Assembly: GCA_951813575.1 (NCBI GenBank)
Contig: OX638375.1
Coordinates: forward strand, 124,001-188,000
Direction of reading: 5' to 3'
Source of the DNA: Candidatus Binatia bacterium
Lineage (GTDB): Bacteria; Desulfobacterota; Binatia; UBA9968; JAJDTQ01
DNA length: 64,000 nucleotides
The notes under the pieces were generated by a model. It did no database searches and was not told where the DNA came from. It saw nothing but the letters and a program-made list of their open reading frames with translations. Position numbers and translations under genes: made by a program. Positions 16,821-26,134 of this stretch are shown here, piece after piece; position 1 is the stretch's first letter, and the number at the start of each line of letters is the position of its first letter.

Positions 16821-17681
16821 ATGGAACACGCGTCCCGCTCCTCGGTCAATCGGTGCAGACTCTTCGCGCTGCTTGCCGCATTCTGCTGGAGCCTTGCCGG
16901 CGTCTTCATCAAGTCGCTGGCGCTTCCCGCCGCGGTCATCGCCTTCTACCGGAGCCTGTTCGCCATGCTCTTCTTCATCCCGTTCGCGGGGACCCGGCGG
17001 TGGCGTCCGAGACCGCGGCTTCTGTTCTCCGGTCTGGCCTTCACCGCGGCCACGGGCTCGCTCGTGTGGGCCACCAAGCTCACCACCGCCGCCAACGCCA
17101 TCGTGCTGCAGAACACCGCCCCGGTGTTCGTCTGCGTGCTGGGGTACCTGGTGTTCCGCGAGCGTCCCACGCGCGCCAACCTGGTCACGCTGCTCTTCGG
17201 CACCACCGGCATCCTGATCCTGTTCGCCGGGGCCGCGGGCGCGCGGGATCTCCTGGGCGTTTCCGTGGGCCTCGGCAGCGGATTCATGCTCGGGGTCTAC
17301 TTCGTCAACCTCCGCCCCCTCAGGGGTTTCGACCCGTTCGCGCTGATGCTGAGCAACAACTTCGTGTCGACCCTCGCCCTGCTCGGTCTCGCCTACGGCG
17401 CGCTTTCCGTGTCGGTGTCCCAGCTTGCGGCGCTGGCGTGCCTGGGGGTCGTCCAGTTCGCCTTCGCCCATTTCTTCTTTTTCAGGAGCATCGAGCACAT
17501 ATCGGTGCAGGAAGCATCGCTGATCTCCCTGGTGGAGCCGGTGCTCAATCCGCTGTTGGTGGCGCTGTGGGTGGGGGAAGTGCCGTCCCTGGCCACCTAC
17601 ATCGGCGGCGGGATGATCCTCGGCGGCCTCGCGCTACGGTACCTGCCGTTCGGACTCTTCAAGGCGCCGTCCCGGGCTTGA
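16821..17681 (+). CDS. DMT/EamA-family transporter
   Basis: A 286-residue inner-membrane protein with ten predicted transmembrane helices arranged as two EamA repeats of five, the hallmark of drug/metabolite exporters. The first repeat begins LFALLAAFCWSLAGVF, the second near residue 150. It follows the UbiD-like gene by 40 bases on the same strand and may be co-transcribed, perhaps exporting a product. The ribosome-binding site is weak. Substrate unknown. Confidence 0.85.
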   Translation: MEHASRSSVNRCRLFALLAAFCWSLAGVFIKSLALPAAVIAFYRSLFAMLFFIPFAGTRRWRPRPRLLFSGLAFTAATGSLVWATKLTTAANAIVLQNTAPVFVCVLGYLVFRERPTRANLVTLLFGTTGILILFAGAAGARDLLGVSVGLGSGFMLGVYFVNLRPLRGFDPFALMLSNNFVSTLALLGLAYGALSVSVSQLAALACLGVVQFAFAHFFFFRSIEHISVQEASLISLVEPVLNPLLVALWVGEVPSLATYIGGGMILGGLALRYLPFGLFKAPSRA

Positions 17682-17741
17682 CCCAGGTTATCCCGGTCCC
17701 CAGCAGTCATCCTGACTCCCGGCAGCAATCCGGCTCCCAAC

Positions 17742-17984
17742 CGTCACCCGAGGCACCCTCCTCGTCACCCGAGGCACCCTCCTCGTCACCCCGGGCCTGA
17801 CCCGGGGTCCAGGAGAGTGGGCAGTGATGGAGGGCAATGGCACTTCGTGACGGAGGCTTGTCGGAGCGGGCACTGGAATTCGCCGTCCGTGCCAAAATGC
17901 CTGGACCCCGGGTCAGGCCCGGGGTGACGAGGAGGGTGGCCCGGGTGACGAGGAGGGTGGCCCGGGGGTGACGAGGAGGGTGAC
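17742..17984. repeat. paired REP-like hairpins with tandem half-copies
   Basis: This fills most of the 306-base gap between the EamA gene and the FAD-subunit gene. Two 21-base direct copies (17742-17762, 17763-17783; core CGTCACCCGAGGCACC) lead into a palindromic unit CACCCCGGGCCTGACCCGGG (from 17787). About 90 bases later the same unit appears inverted (17901-17925), followed by three tandem copies of a GTGACGAGGAGGGTG-type half-unit. The whole is an imperfect mirror image that could fold into a large cruciform. No open frame of substance lies between the arms. Confidence 0.8.
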
Positions 17985-17987
17985 AGG

Positions 17988-18860
17988 TTACGACGCCCGG
18001 GCGCGCTCGACGGCGTCGTGGACGGCCCGTTTGGTCAACACCTGTCCCAGGTGCGCGCGGTAGGCTTCGCTGGCGTGGATGTCACCCACGGGGGTGACGG
18101 CACCATCGACTTCATGCGATGCGGCTTGGATCGTTTCCGGTGTCGGCCGGTTGCCCTTGAGGGTCTCCTCGGCGGCGACCACCCGCACCGGCCGGTCGCC
18201 GATGCCGCCCAGGGCCACGGCCGCGCCGGCTACCGCGCCCCGGTCGTCCAGCGTGATCAGCGCTGCCGCGGCCACCAACGCGAAGTCTCCGTGGCGGCGC
18301 GCCACCTCGTGGAAGCCCCAGCCCGAGCCCTTGCCGGGGAGCGGGAAGCTGATGCCGGTGAGCAGCTCGTCGGGGTTCATGCCGGTCATGAGCAGGCCCA
18401 TGAAGAAGTCGTCCGCCGGGACGGTCCTTTGCGACCCAGCCGCGCACAACTCGATTCCTGCGTCGAGGATCTGCAACAGAACCGGCAGCTCCGCTGCGGG
18501 GTCGGCGTGGGCGACGCTGCCGCCCACGGTGCCGCGGTTGCGGATAGCGGGATGGCCGATGAACTCCGCGGCCGCGCGCACGAGCGGACAATGTTCCGCG
18601 ATCAGGGGATGTGTCAGCAGCTCGCATTGCCGCGTCAGCGCGCCGATCCGCATGCTCCCGTCGGACGCCTCTATGGAGTCCAGCCCTTCCAGCCGGTTGA
18701 TGTCCAGTAGCACGGCCGGCTTTGCCAGCCGGAAGCTCATCAACGGCACCAGGCTCTGGCCTCCGGCCAGCACCTTTGCGTCGTCGCCGTGGCTGCGCAG
18801 CACGGCCAGGGCGTGTTCCCGGCTCTCCGCGGTGACGTAATCGAAAATCGGCGGTTTCAT
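17988..18860 (-). CDS. molybdenum hydroxylase FAD-binding subunit (CoxM/CutM-like)
   Basis: A 290-residue FAD subunit of the xanthine dehydrogenase/CO dehydrogenase family. It passes electrons from the iron-sulfur clusters to an acceptor. FAD motifs AGGQSL (about residue 32) and TVGGSVAHADPAAE (about 111) are both intact, and the C-terminal CO_deh_flav_C domain is present. It starts 18 bases after the stop of the fused FeS-Mo subunit, so the two are co-transcribed and together make a complete enzyme. Confidence 0.92.
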   Translation of the reverse strand: MKPPIFDYVTAESREHALAVLRSHGDDAKVLAGGQSLVPLMSFRLAKPAVLLDINRLEGLDSIEASDGSMRIGALTRQCELLTHPLIAEHCPLVRAAAEFIGHPAIRNRGTVGGSVAHADPAAELPVLLQILDAGIELCAAGSQRTVPADDFFMGLLMTGMNPDELLTGISFPLPGKGSGWGFHEVARRHGDFALVAAAALITLDDRGAVAGAAVALGGIGDRPVRVVAAEETLKGNRPTPETIQAASHEVDGAVTPVGDIHASEAYRAHLGQVLTKRAVHDAVERARAS

Positions 18861-18878
18861 CCCGGCCTCTCTCGCGTT

Positions 18879-21791
18879 TCAGCGGCCGTTCACCAGCCCG
18901 AACAGGATGTCGGGCGTCACCGGCGTGTCGGTGATGCGCACGTTGGTGTGCCGGAGGGCGTCTTCCACCGCGCTGACGATGGCGGGGGGCGCGGGCATGT
19001 AGCCGCTTTCGCCCGCGGCCTTGGCGCCCACCGGGTTGCCGGGGGCCGGGGTCTCGTGCTCCTCCAGCACGATCTCCGGCACCTCCATGGTGGAGGGCAG
19101 GAGATAGTCCATGAAGGTCTGGCTCAGGAGCTGGCCGTCCTCGTCGTACTTGAACTGCTCGTAGAGCGCCCCGCCGATGCCGAGGTTCACACCGCCGTAG
19201 CAGAAGCTTTCCACCATCAGCGGATTGATGACCTTGCCGCAGTCGTGGACCACGTAATAGTCCACCAGCTTGATCTCCAGGGTCTCGGGGTCCACCTCCA
19301 CTACCGGCACGTGCACCGAGAACGTGTAGGTGGCGAATCCGCCGGCGACCCTGCCGTCCGGGGTCGGTGGCACGAATCCACGGGGATGCTTGGCGACGGC
19401 GCTGGCCATGAGCCCGGGCTCCATGCCGGGGGAGAGCAGCGTGTCGCGGCGGTATGCGTAGAAGCACACCTGGTCCCAGCTTACCGTCTTCTCCGGGTCC
19501 TCGCGGTCGGTGAACATGCCGCCGGCGAGCTCGATGCGCTCCGCGGGAACCTCCAGGGCGTTGGCGGCGATGGCCTGCATCTTGTCCTTGATCTTCCGTC
19601 CGGCGCTGAAGAGCGCCAGCGGCAGCATCAGGTGCAGGCGGTTGCCGGAGGTGGCGCGGGTGACGATGCCCTCCATGGAGTCCGCGCGGGCGATGCGCAC
19701 CCGCTCCGGCGCCACCCCGAAGAAGTCGCAGGCGAGCTGCGTGGTGGTGGTCTCGTGGCCTTGGCCGCAGGACTGGAACCCGATGGTGACGGTGATCATG
19801 CCGGTGACGTCCACGTGGACGCGGATGCCTTCCATGTTGGTGTCCATGTTCACCATCTGCGGCCCCATGACCGCGAACACCATGCCGGTGCCGCCGCCGG
19901 GCTCGATGACCGTGGAGAGGCCGAAGCCGAGCCACTTGCCCCGCTCCCGGGCCTCCCGACGCTGTTGCTCCCAGGTGTCCGCGCGGGAGACCGCCAGTGC
20001 CTTCTCCAGACAGATGGGGTAGTCGCCGCTGTCGTACTCGGCTCCGGTGGGGATGGTGTACGGGAACTCGTCGGGCTGGATGAAGTTCCGCGAGCGGATC
20101 TCGGCCCGGTCGATCCCGAGCTCCCTGGCGATGAGGTCCACCATGCGCTCCAGCACGTAACCCGCGGGCGCCTGGCCGAAGCCCCGGTAGGGCGACTGGT
20201 TGGTCTTGGAGGTCAGCGCCGAAATGGCGTGATAGCGCACGGCCGGGATCCGGTAGGGGCCGACGATGGCGGTGATGGGCTTGATGAGTTGCATGGCGCC
20301 GCGGCCGGCGTAGGCGCCGGCGTCGTCGATGCAACGGATGTCCAGCGCCTGGATGCGGCCGTCGCCGTCGCAGGCGGCTCGCAGGTAGTAGACCCGGTCG
20401 GGGCCGTGGCCGTCGCCCGAGCTCATGTTCTCCAGCCGGTCCTCGATGAACTTCACCGGGCGGCCCAGCATGCGGCTCACCGCCGTGGTGAGGAACATGT
20501 GCTTGCGGCCGCGCTTGACGCCGTGGCTTCCGCCCACGTCCAGGTGCTGGTGGACGCGGAGCTTGTTCAACGGCAGCCGCAGCACCTTGGCGAGCTGCTC
20601 CTCGATGTTGGGGGTCTGGTGGGAGGCCCAGAGGCTCATCTCCTGCCGGCCGGCGTCCCACCGCGCCACCGCGCCGAATGTCTCCAGCGGCACGCCGGAG
20701 TGGCGGTTCCAGCGGTAGCGTTCCTCGAACACGTGGCCGGCCTCGTCGAAGGTCTCGTCCACCGGGCCGTAGGTCAGCACCCGTTCGTACGCGATGTTGC
20801 TGCCGTGCTTCTCGTGCAGCACCGGGGCGTCCGGCCGGATGGCTTCCTCGGGATCCACCACCGGCCCCAGCATCTCGTACTCCACCTCCACCAGCTCGGC
20901 GGCGTCCTCGGCGACGTAGCGGTCCCGGGCCACCACCGCGGCCACCCACTCGCCCGCGTAGCGCACCTTGTCCAGCGCCAGCGGATACCAGACGACGTCG
21001 GGGATATCGAGGTTCTGGGGTACCGGGTCGATGACGTCCGGGAGCATCTCTCCCAGGATCACCGCCACGACTCCAGGGTGGGTTTCGGCGCGGCTCGTGT
21101 CGATGCTCAGGATGCGGGCGTGGGCGTAGGGCGACCGGACCGTAGCCATGTGCAGCACGTCCGGCAGCGTGAAGTCGTTGATGTAGGTCCCCTTGCCGGC
21201 CACGAAGCGGCGGTCCTCCACCGGCGGAATGCGCCGCCCGATGTAGGGGCCGCCGGCGGCACCGGCGGAGAGGGAAGGGGGCTCGTCCACCGGGGTCTCG
21301 CCCCGGGCGATCCTGCCTGCGGCATCCTTTACTGCGTCGACGATTTCCATGTAGCCGGTGCAGCGGCAAAGATTGCCCGAGAGGGCGGTGCGGATCTCCG
21401 CCTCGTCCGGATCCGGGTTGACGGCCAACAGGTCCGCGGCGGCCATGATCATTCCCGGGGTGCAGTAGCCGCACTGCATGGCGTGCTTGTCGGCAAAGGC
21501 CCGCTGGAGCGGCCCCAGCCGCTCAGGGGAGCCCAGGCTTTCCACCGTCCGGACGTCGTGCCCGTCCGCCTGGACCGCCAGCAGGAGACAGGAGCGCACC
21601 ACCTTGCCGTCGAGCAGGACGTTGCAGCAGCCGCACACGCCGTGCTCGCATCCGGCGTGGGTTCCGGTCTGTCCCAGCTCTTCCCGGACGGTGTCCAGCA
21701 GCGTCTTGCGGGCCGGCACCTCGGTCTCCGCCGGCTGGCCGTTGAGGGTGAGTGAAATGCGTGCCATCGGTTCGGTGTGCGAGCCGCTCAT
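18879..21791 (-). CDS. fused [2Fe-2S]-molybdopterin subunit of a molybdenum hydroxylase
   Basis: A 970-residue fusion. Residues 1-165 are a CoxS-like domain with a plant-type [2Fe-2S] site (C48, C53, C56, C68) and a second cluster (C107-x2-C110, C142-x-C144). From about 180 to the end is a CoxL/XdhB-type molybdopterin domain. These enzymes hydroxylate carbon next to nitrogen in heterocycles, oxidise aldehydes, or oxidise CO. The CO-dehydrogenase active-site loop (AYRCSFR) is not seen; the corresponding region reads [10 protein letters not shown], so an aldehyde or N-heterocycle substrate is more likely than CO. The start at 21791 has AAGGAAGG upstream. Usually the two domains are separate proteins. 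Confidence 0.9.
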   Translation of the reverse strand: MSGSHTEPMARISLTLNGQPAETEVPARKTLLDTVREELGQTGTHAGCEHGVCGCCNVLLDGKVVRSCLLLAVQADGHDVRTVESLGSPERLGPLQRAFADKHAMQCGYCTPGMIMAAADLLAVNPDPDEAEIRTALSGNLCRCTGYMEIVDAVKDAAGRIARGETPVDEPPSLSAGAAGGPYIGRRIPPVEDRRFVAGKGTYINDFTLPDVLHMATVRSPYAHARILSIDTSRAETHPGVVAVILGEMLPDVIDPVPQNLDIPDVVWYPLALDKVRYAGEWVAAVVARDRYVAEDAAELVEVEYEMLGPVVDPEEAIRPDAPVLHEKHGSNIAYERVLTYGPVDETFDEAGHVFEERYRWNRHSGVPLETFGAVARWDAGRQEMSLWASHQTPNIEEQLAKVLRLPLNKLRVHQHLDVGGSHGVKRGRKHMFLTTAVSRMLGRPVKFIEDRLENMSSGDGHGPDRVYYLRAACDGDGRIQALDIRCIDDAGAYAGRGAMQLIKPITAIVGPYRIPAVRYHAISALTSKTNQSPYRGFGQAPAGYVLERMVDLIARELGIDRAEIRSRNFIQPDEFPYTIPTGAEYDSGDYPICLEKALAVSRADTWEQQRREARERGKWLGFGLSTVIEPGGGTGMVFAVMGPQMVNMDTNMEGIRVHVDVTGMITVTIGFQSCGQGHETTTTQLACDFFGVAPERVRIARADSMEGIVTRATSGNRLHLMLPLALFSAGRKIKDKMQAIAANALEVPAERIELAGGMFTDREDPEKTVSWDQVCFYAYRRDTLLSPGMEPGLMASAVAKHPRGFVPPTPDGRVAGGFATYTFSVHVPVVEVDPETLEIKLVDYYVVHDCGKVINPLMVESFCYGGVNLGIGGALYEQFKYDEDGQLLSQTFMDYLLPSTMEVPEIVLEEHETPAPGNPVGAKAAGESGYMPAPPAIVSAVEDALRHTNVRITDTPVTPDILFGLVNGR

Positions 21792-21843
21792 CGGAACGTT
21801 CCTTCCTGGCATCGATGCGTGATGGCCGGCCGGTGGAGGTCCG

Positions 21844-22641
21844 TCACGCTTCCTTGACGAAGCGGTCGAGCCAGCGCAGGGCGGGCCCGGTGACGGCGTC
21901 GAAGCGGTAGCCGAGAAAGTGCCGCTGGCAGAAGAAGTGCTCCACTTCGTCGATGATCTCCACGGACACGTCCCGGTTGCCGGCGCGCTCGAGGGCGCCG
22001 GCCATGTCCGTGCAGTGATAGGATGGGTTGACCCAGTCCTGGGCGCCGACGATGAACAGCACTGGCACCTTGATGTCCCCGGCGTAGTGGATGGGAGAGC
22101 GTTCCAGGAAGGGCCGCGGATCCACCTCCGGCGGGATTCCACCGGTCATCTCCCTGACCGTCAGATCGTAGAAGTCCGGTTTCCACTCACGGGCTCCCCG
22201 CAGCGCCTTGATCCAGTCGGTCTTGGGGGCAAGGCTCAGGCAGGCCTTCACGCGTTCGTCCCTGGAGCTCACGATCAGGGCCAGGGCCGCGCCGTTGGAA
22301 TGTCCGCTCACCGCGATGCGTTCCGGGTCCACGGACGGCAGCCCGCCGAGGAAGCTCATGCCGTTGGCGACGTCGCCCTGCTGCAACAGGCCGCCGCGGT
22401 CGTTCTGCCCCGCGGGCCCCGAGCCGTAGCCGCGTTGCTCGATTCCCAGCCCGACGTATCCCGACTCCGCGAACCTGCCGAGGTACCATTCGTAGTGTTT
22501 CGCGGGGCTCTTGTGGGAGGGATGGTGAACCACCGCCGGCGCACCCTCCGTCAGACCCACCGGCTCGAACAGGAGCGCGTTGACGTCGATGCCGCCGCTG
22601 GGATAGCTGACCTCTCGGACGGTGTATTTGTCGCTGGGCAT
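21844..22641 (-). CDS. alpha/beta hydrolase
   Basis: A 265-residue serine hydrolase of the dienelactone hydrolase/prolyl-oligopeptidase-like type. The nucleophile elbow is GHSNGA (about residue 118), the acid is the Asp of GAQDWV (about 211) and the His lies in EVEHFF (about 244), giving a complete triad. There is no signal peptide. It is upstream of and in line with the molybdenum hydroxylase genes (52-base gap), and probably the first gene of that operon. The ester or lactone substrate is unknown. Confidence 0.83.
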   Translation of the reverse strand: MPSDKYTVREVSYPSGGIDVNALLFEPVGLTEGAPAVVHHPSHKSPAKHYEWYLGRFAESGYVGLGIEQRGYGSGPAGQNDRGGLLQQGDVANGMSFLGGLPSVDPERIAVSGHSNGAALALIVSSRDERVKACLSLAPKTDWIKALRGAREWKPDFYDLTVREMTGGIPPEVDPRPFLERSPIHYAGDIKVPVLFIVGAQDWVNPSYHCTDMAGALERAGNRDVSVEIIDEVEHFFCQRHFLGYRFDAVTGPALRWLDRFVKEA

Positions 22642-22776
22642 GTCCGGCCGTGCCTTTGGCGATGAACCGACTCGGAGACATCTGTCCTCGCTCGGTCTCC
22701 GGGTAATCCGTTCCCGGTTATCCAAGGGGCCCTCTGTTGTCAAGGATCGCCGGACGCGAGCGTTCGAGCACACGTA

Positions 22777-22804
22777 TTGACATACCCGCGGCAAGCAATA
22801 TAGC
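22777..22804 (+). promoter_or_regulatory. promoter of the DapA-like gene
   Basis: A perfect TTGACA (22777-22782) and TATAGC (22799-22804, four of six) are spaced 16 bases apart in an AT-richer stretch. The predicted leader is about 45 bases, with an unusually long G-run (ten G) serving as the ribosome-binding region before the ATG at 22857. Confidence 0.65.
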
Positions 22805-22856
22805 GTTCACGCAATCGCGTTCGCGCTACATCCCGAGAAAGAGTGGGGGGGGGAAC

Positions 22857-23768
22857 ATGGACCACGAGAAGTGGAGAGGGATTCATACGATCCTGACGAC
22901 GCCGTTCAAGGACGATCTTTCGCTGGATCGGGAAGGGATGGCGCGCAACGTCTCGTTTGCCGCCGACAGCTCGGCCCACGTGCTGGTGGTGCTCGGCACC
23001 CAGGGAGAGTTTGCCGCGGTGACGGACGAGGAACGCCTGGAGGTCATGCGTATCGCCGTCGAGACCAACCAGGGACGCAAGCCCGTCATGCTGGGAGTGT
23101 CGCATTCCGCCACGGTGGCGGCGGTGGAGCTGACCCGTTGCGCCAAGGAGCTGGGCGCCGACGCGGTGATGGCGACACCGCCGTACTTCAACAACGTGAA
23201 CGACGCGAGCATTCGCGACCATTTTCAGAGGATTGCCGAGGTGGGGGTGCCGGTGTTTCTCTACAACGCGCCGCCCCGCGTGGGCTACAGCCTGCGTCCG
23301 GCCATGATCGCGGAGCTGGCGGACATCGAAGGCGTCGCCGGCATCAAGCAGGCCTCGCAGAACGCGGTGGAGCTGGACGAGACGGTGGCCCTGGCGGCTG
23401 GCAAGATGGCGCTCATCGGCGGCGCGGAGTCGATGATCTGGACGTGCCTGGCTTTGGGCATGATCGGCAACACCGCCACCACCGCATCGTTCTGGCCGGA
23501 GTCGGTGGTGGAGATCTACGATGCGGCGGTCCGCGGCGACGCGCACGAGGCACAGGCCCTTTACCTGCGGCTGGCGGAGTACCGGATGTTGTGCAAGGCC
23601 GCCGGCCACGCCGCCGTGGTGAAGGCCGGCATGGACATGGTCGGCCTCGCCGGCGGGCCGGTCCGGCCGCCGCTTCCGGTCATGACCGAAGCCCACAAGG
23701 AGCACCTGGCCCGGATACTCAGGGAGTTCGGAGTCCTGGCCGCCGGCGCCAAGGTTGCGAAGGCGTAG
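22857..23768 (+). CDS. DapA/NAL-superfamily aldolase or lyase
   Basis: A 303-residue (beta/alpha)8 protein of the dihydrodipicolinate synthase/N-acetylneuraminate lyase superfamily. The Schiff-base lysine is K164 in GIKQAS and the catalytic tyrosine Y136 in LYNAPP. GTQGEF at residues 47-52 replaces the usual GTTGE loop. Members catalyse pyruvate-dependent aldol reactions or dehydrations. True DapA is not assured: no lysine-pathway gene is adjacent and the GTQGE variant is common in catabolic paralogues. It has its own promoter. Substrate unknown. Confidence 0.85.
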   Translation: MDHEKWRGIHTILTTPFKDDLSLDREGMARNVSFAADSSAHVLVVLGTQGEFAAVTDEERLEVMRIAVETNQGRKPVMLGVSHSATVAAVELTRCAKELGADAVMATPPYFNNVNDASIRDHFQRIAEVGVPVFLYNAPPRVGYSLRPAMIAELADIEGVAGIKQASQNAVELDETVALAAGKMALIGGAESMIWTCLALGMIGNTATTASFWPESVVEIYDAAVRGDAHEAQALYLRLAEYRMLCKAAGHAAVVKAGMDMVGLAGGPVRPPLPVMTEAHKEHLARILREFGVLAAGAKVAKA

Positions 23769-23901
23769 CCGCGCCGCTACCCGCGCGGTCTTCAAGGCCG
23801 AGCGCATGCCCTGCTCCACGAGGCCGACGTCCCAGCACGCCGGCCTCTGCTCTCCCAGGCCCGGTCGACCTGCTCATCAGGGCCTGAACTCCGCCCCGGC
23901 G

Positions 23902-23931
23902 TTGACATTCCGGGGGACATGCTCCTAACTT
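23902..23931 (+). promoter_or_regulatory. promoter of the fbp-fba operon
   Basis: TTGACA (23902-23907) with TAACTT (23926-23931) 18 bases downstream, 38 bases before the fbp ATG. The -35 is perfect and the -10 weak. Confidence 0.5.
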
Positions 23932-23968
23932 ACGGGATGGGCCGAAACCACAGCGAGGAGTCGTCAGG

Positions 23969-24961
23969 ATGGCCGCAGGCAAGACGCTGAACCGACATCT
24001 GATCGAGGAGGGGGGCTGGCGCCAGGACGGGGCCGGGGACCTGCTCGCGCTGCTGGAGCCCATGGCGTTGGCGGGGAAGATCCTCGCCCGGGAGATCGAT
24101 CAGGCCGCCCTCGCCGGCAAGCTGGGTCTGGCCGGCGACGCCAACGCCACCGGCGACATGCAGAAGAAGCTCGACGTCATCGGCAACGAGATCGTGATGG
24201 ACGCGTTCGCGGGCTGCAGCCTGGTGGCGGGCATCGCGTCGGAGGAGCTGGACGAGGCGGTGGTGATGAGTACGTCGGAGGACGCACGGTACCTGCTGTG
24301 CACGGATCCCCTGGACGGTTCGTCCAACACCGACGTCAACGCCCCGCTGGGGACGATCTTCGGCATATTCAGGCGCGGCCGGACCGGCGAGCTCTCCGGC
24401 GGGGAGTTCCTGCAGAAGGGCTCGGAGCAGGTGTGCGCCGGCTACGTGCTCTACGGCACCAGCACCGTGCTGGTCTACACGGTGGGCGCCGGCGTCCACG
24501 GTTTCACCCTCGACCGGGGTGTGGGAGAGTTCATGCTGTCCCACCACGATATCCGCTGTCCGGAGAAGGGCAGCGTCTACAGCGCCAACGTCGGCCGTCA
24601 CAAGGCCTGGAAGCCCGGCGTGCGGAGGTATCTGGACCACGTAACGGAACAGGACAAGTCCACCGGCAGGCCCCATTCCCTCAGGTACACGGGCGCCCTG
24701 GTGGCGGACCTGCACCGCTGTCTGCTGGACGGCGGCGTGTACTTCTACCCCGGAGACCCCGGCAGCCCCAACGGCAAGCTGCGCCTGCTCTACGAGTGCG
24801 CGCCGCTGGCGTGCGTGGCGGAGCAGGCGGGAGGGGCGGCCAGCACCGGCCGCGGACGGCTGCTGGAGGTGATGCCGGAGGCCATCCACCAGCGTACGCC
24901 CATCGCCGTCGGCAGCGTCGACAACGTCGCCCTTTATGAACGGTTCATGGCGGAGGAATGA
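23969..24961 (+). CDS. fbp: class I fructose-1,6-bisphosphatase
   Basis: A 330-residue cytoplasmic enzyme that hydrolyses fructose 1,6-bisphosphate to fructose 6-phosphate in gluconeogenesis or the Calvin cycle. The metal-binding signature DPLDGSSNTDVN lies near residue 113, with EE upstream (ASEELDE, about 90) and the family's C-terminal active-site segment (YPGDPGSPNGKLRLLYE) near 260. GAGGAG precedes the ATG. It is followed 22 bases later by a class I aldolase, which makes or breaks the same metabolite, so the pair form a gluconeogenic unit. Confidence 0.95.
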   Translation: MAAGKTLNRHLIEEGGWRQDGAGDLLALLEPMALAGKILAREIDQAALAGKLGLAGDANATGDMQKKLDVIGNEIVMDAFAGCSLVAGIASEELDEAVVMSTSEDARYLLCTDPLDGSSNTDVNAPLGTIFGIFRRGRTGELSGGEFLQKGSEQVCAGYVLYGTSTVLVYTVGAGVHGFTLDRGVGEFMLSHHDIRCPEKGSVYSANVGRHKAWKPGVRRYLDHVTEQDKSTGRPHSLRYTGALVADLHRCLLDGGVYFYPGDPGSPNGKLRLLYECAPLACVAEQAGGAASTGRGRLLEVMPEAIHQRTPIAVGSVDNVALYERFMAEE

Positions 24962-24983
24962 GACCGCCCCAGGAGGCTGAGCG

Positions 24984-25907
24984 ATGACCGAGAGAGCACG
25001 AGAGGTTCTGAGCTGGTACGGCAGCGACAATCCCGGGACCCTGACCAATCTGGCCCGGATCCTCAACCACGGCCGCCTCGGCGGCACCGGCAAGTTCGTG
25101 ATCCTGCCCGTGGACCAGGGGTTCGAGCACGGCCCGGCGCGCAGTTTCGCTCCCAACCCCGCGGGATATGACCCCCGTTATCATTTCGAGCTGGCCCTGG
25201 ACGCCGGCTGCAACGCCTACGCGGCGCCGCTGGGCTTTCTGGAGGCGGGCGCCCGGGACTTTGCCGGCGAGATCCCGCTTATTCTCAAGGTCAACAACCA
25301 CGATCTCCTGAACGACGAGAGGGACCCGACCCAGGCCGTTACCTCCAGCGTGGAGGACGCGCTGCGCCTGGGATGCGTGGCCGTGGGGTTCACCATCTAT
25401 CCGGGCTCGGAGCACCGTTTCGGGATGTACGAGCAGATCCGTGAGATCGCCCGGGAGGCCAAGCACAACGGTCTGGCGGTGGTGATCTGGTCGTATCCCC
25501 GGGGCTCGGGGCTCAGCAAGGCCGGCGAGGCGGCAGTCGACGTGTGCGCCTACGCGGCCCAGATCGCCGCCCAGCTCGGCGCCCATATCATCAAGGTGAA
25601 GTTCCCCGGCGAGAACGTCGAGCAGGACGCGGCACGCAAGGTCTACGAGAAGGAAGGCGTCCCCATCGCCGATCCCGCGGACCGGATCCGCCACGTGGTG
25701 CAGTCGGCCTTCGACGGCCGCCGCATCGTCATCTTCTCGGGCGGACCCGCCACCACGGACGAGGCCTTGCTGGCGGAGATCCGCGCCATCCACCAAGGGG
25801 GCGGGTTCGGCTCCATCATCGGACGCAACTCCTTCCAGCGGAGCAAGCCCGACGCCATCGCGCTGCTCGACAAGGTGATGCGCATCTACGCCGGCGAGGC
25901 GGTCTGA
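24984..25907 (+). CDS. class I fructose-bisphosphate aldolase (DhnA/FbaB type)
   Basis: A 307-residue Schiff-base aldolase of the archaeal/DhnA type, interconverting fructose 1,6-bisphosphate and two triose phosphates. Characteristic parts are LPVDQGFEHGP (residues 42-52), KVNNHDLL (about 103) and the lysine strand IIKVKFPGE (about 198). AGGAGG lies eight bases before the ATG. It is in an operon with fbp. The family also includes non-glycolytic DhnA-like aldolases, but pairing with fbp supports the sugar-phosphate role. Confidence 0.93.
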   Translation: MTERAREVLSWYGSDNPGTLTNLARILNHGRLGGTGKFVILPVDQGFEHGPARSFAPNPAGYDPRYHFELALDAGCNAYAAPLGFLEAGARDFAGEIPLILKVNNHDLLNDERDPTQAVTSSVEDALRLGCVAVGFTIYPGSEHRFGMYEQIREIAREAKHNGLAVVIWSYPRGSGLSKAGEAAVDVCAYAAQIAAQLGAHIIKVKFPGENVEQDAARKVYEKEGVPIADPADRIRHVVQSAFDGRRIVIFSGGPATTDEALLAEIRAIHQGGGFGSIIGRNSFQRSKPDAIALLDKVMRIYAGEAV

Positions 25908-25976
25908 AGGCAGCCGGCGGGGAGTTGCGACCCGCGTGCGCCTGTGTTAACCGTCATCGGCATGCCTCTCCAGAGA

Positions 25977-26123
25977 ATGATGGAAATAAAGCGGCGGCGC
26001 AGGCGCCGGAAGAGCTTGGCCAAGTTGCGCGTGAAGCTTGAGGGCGCCAGGGGCGACCAGGCGCGCGCCAAGCTGCTGGACAAGGCCTTCAAGATCTCTC
26101 CCGGCGCCGTTCTGGAATCGTAG
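25977..26123 (+). CDS. 48-aa Arg-rich basic protein
   Basis: A short frame encodes MMEIKRRRRRRKSLAKLR and then a helical LLDKAFKISPGAVLES tail. The six consecutive Arg codons and the K-L-R heptads look like the small basic proteins grouped as DUF6800 in other phyla; this family name is from memory and uncertain. A nucleic-acid or ribosome contact is plausible. It follows fba on the same strand after 69 bases and ends 11 bases before the convergent methyltransferase. An in-frame ATG at 25962 is an alternative start. There is no clear ribosome-binding site. Confidence 0.5.
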   Translation: MMEIKRRRRRRKSLAKLRVKLEGARGDQARAKLLDKAFKISPGAVLES

Positions 26124-26134
26124 GAGCGCACCTG

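Noticed and set aside
17742..17984. Direct repeats considered as a CRISPR array
   Set aside because: Units are contiguous without unique spacers, are palindromic and match REP elements elsewhere; no cas genes are present.
18789..21755. Very long open frame on the plus strand opposite the molybdenum hydroxylase
   Set aside because: It is antisense to the fused FeS-Mo gene, has no recognisable motif and is His/Val/Arg biased, as expected for a shadow of a GC-rich gene.
18879..21791. Assignment as aerobic CO dehydrogenase
   Set aside because: The active-site Cys loop typical of CoxL (AYRCSFR) is not seen; the region reads [10 protein letters not shown].
22857..23768. Assignment as the lysine-pathway enzyme DapA
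   Set aside because: The GTQGE variant and lack of lysine genes nearby make a catabolic paralogue equally likely, so no gene symbol was given.
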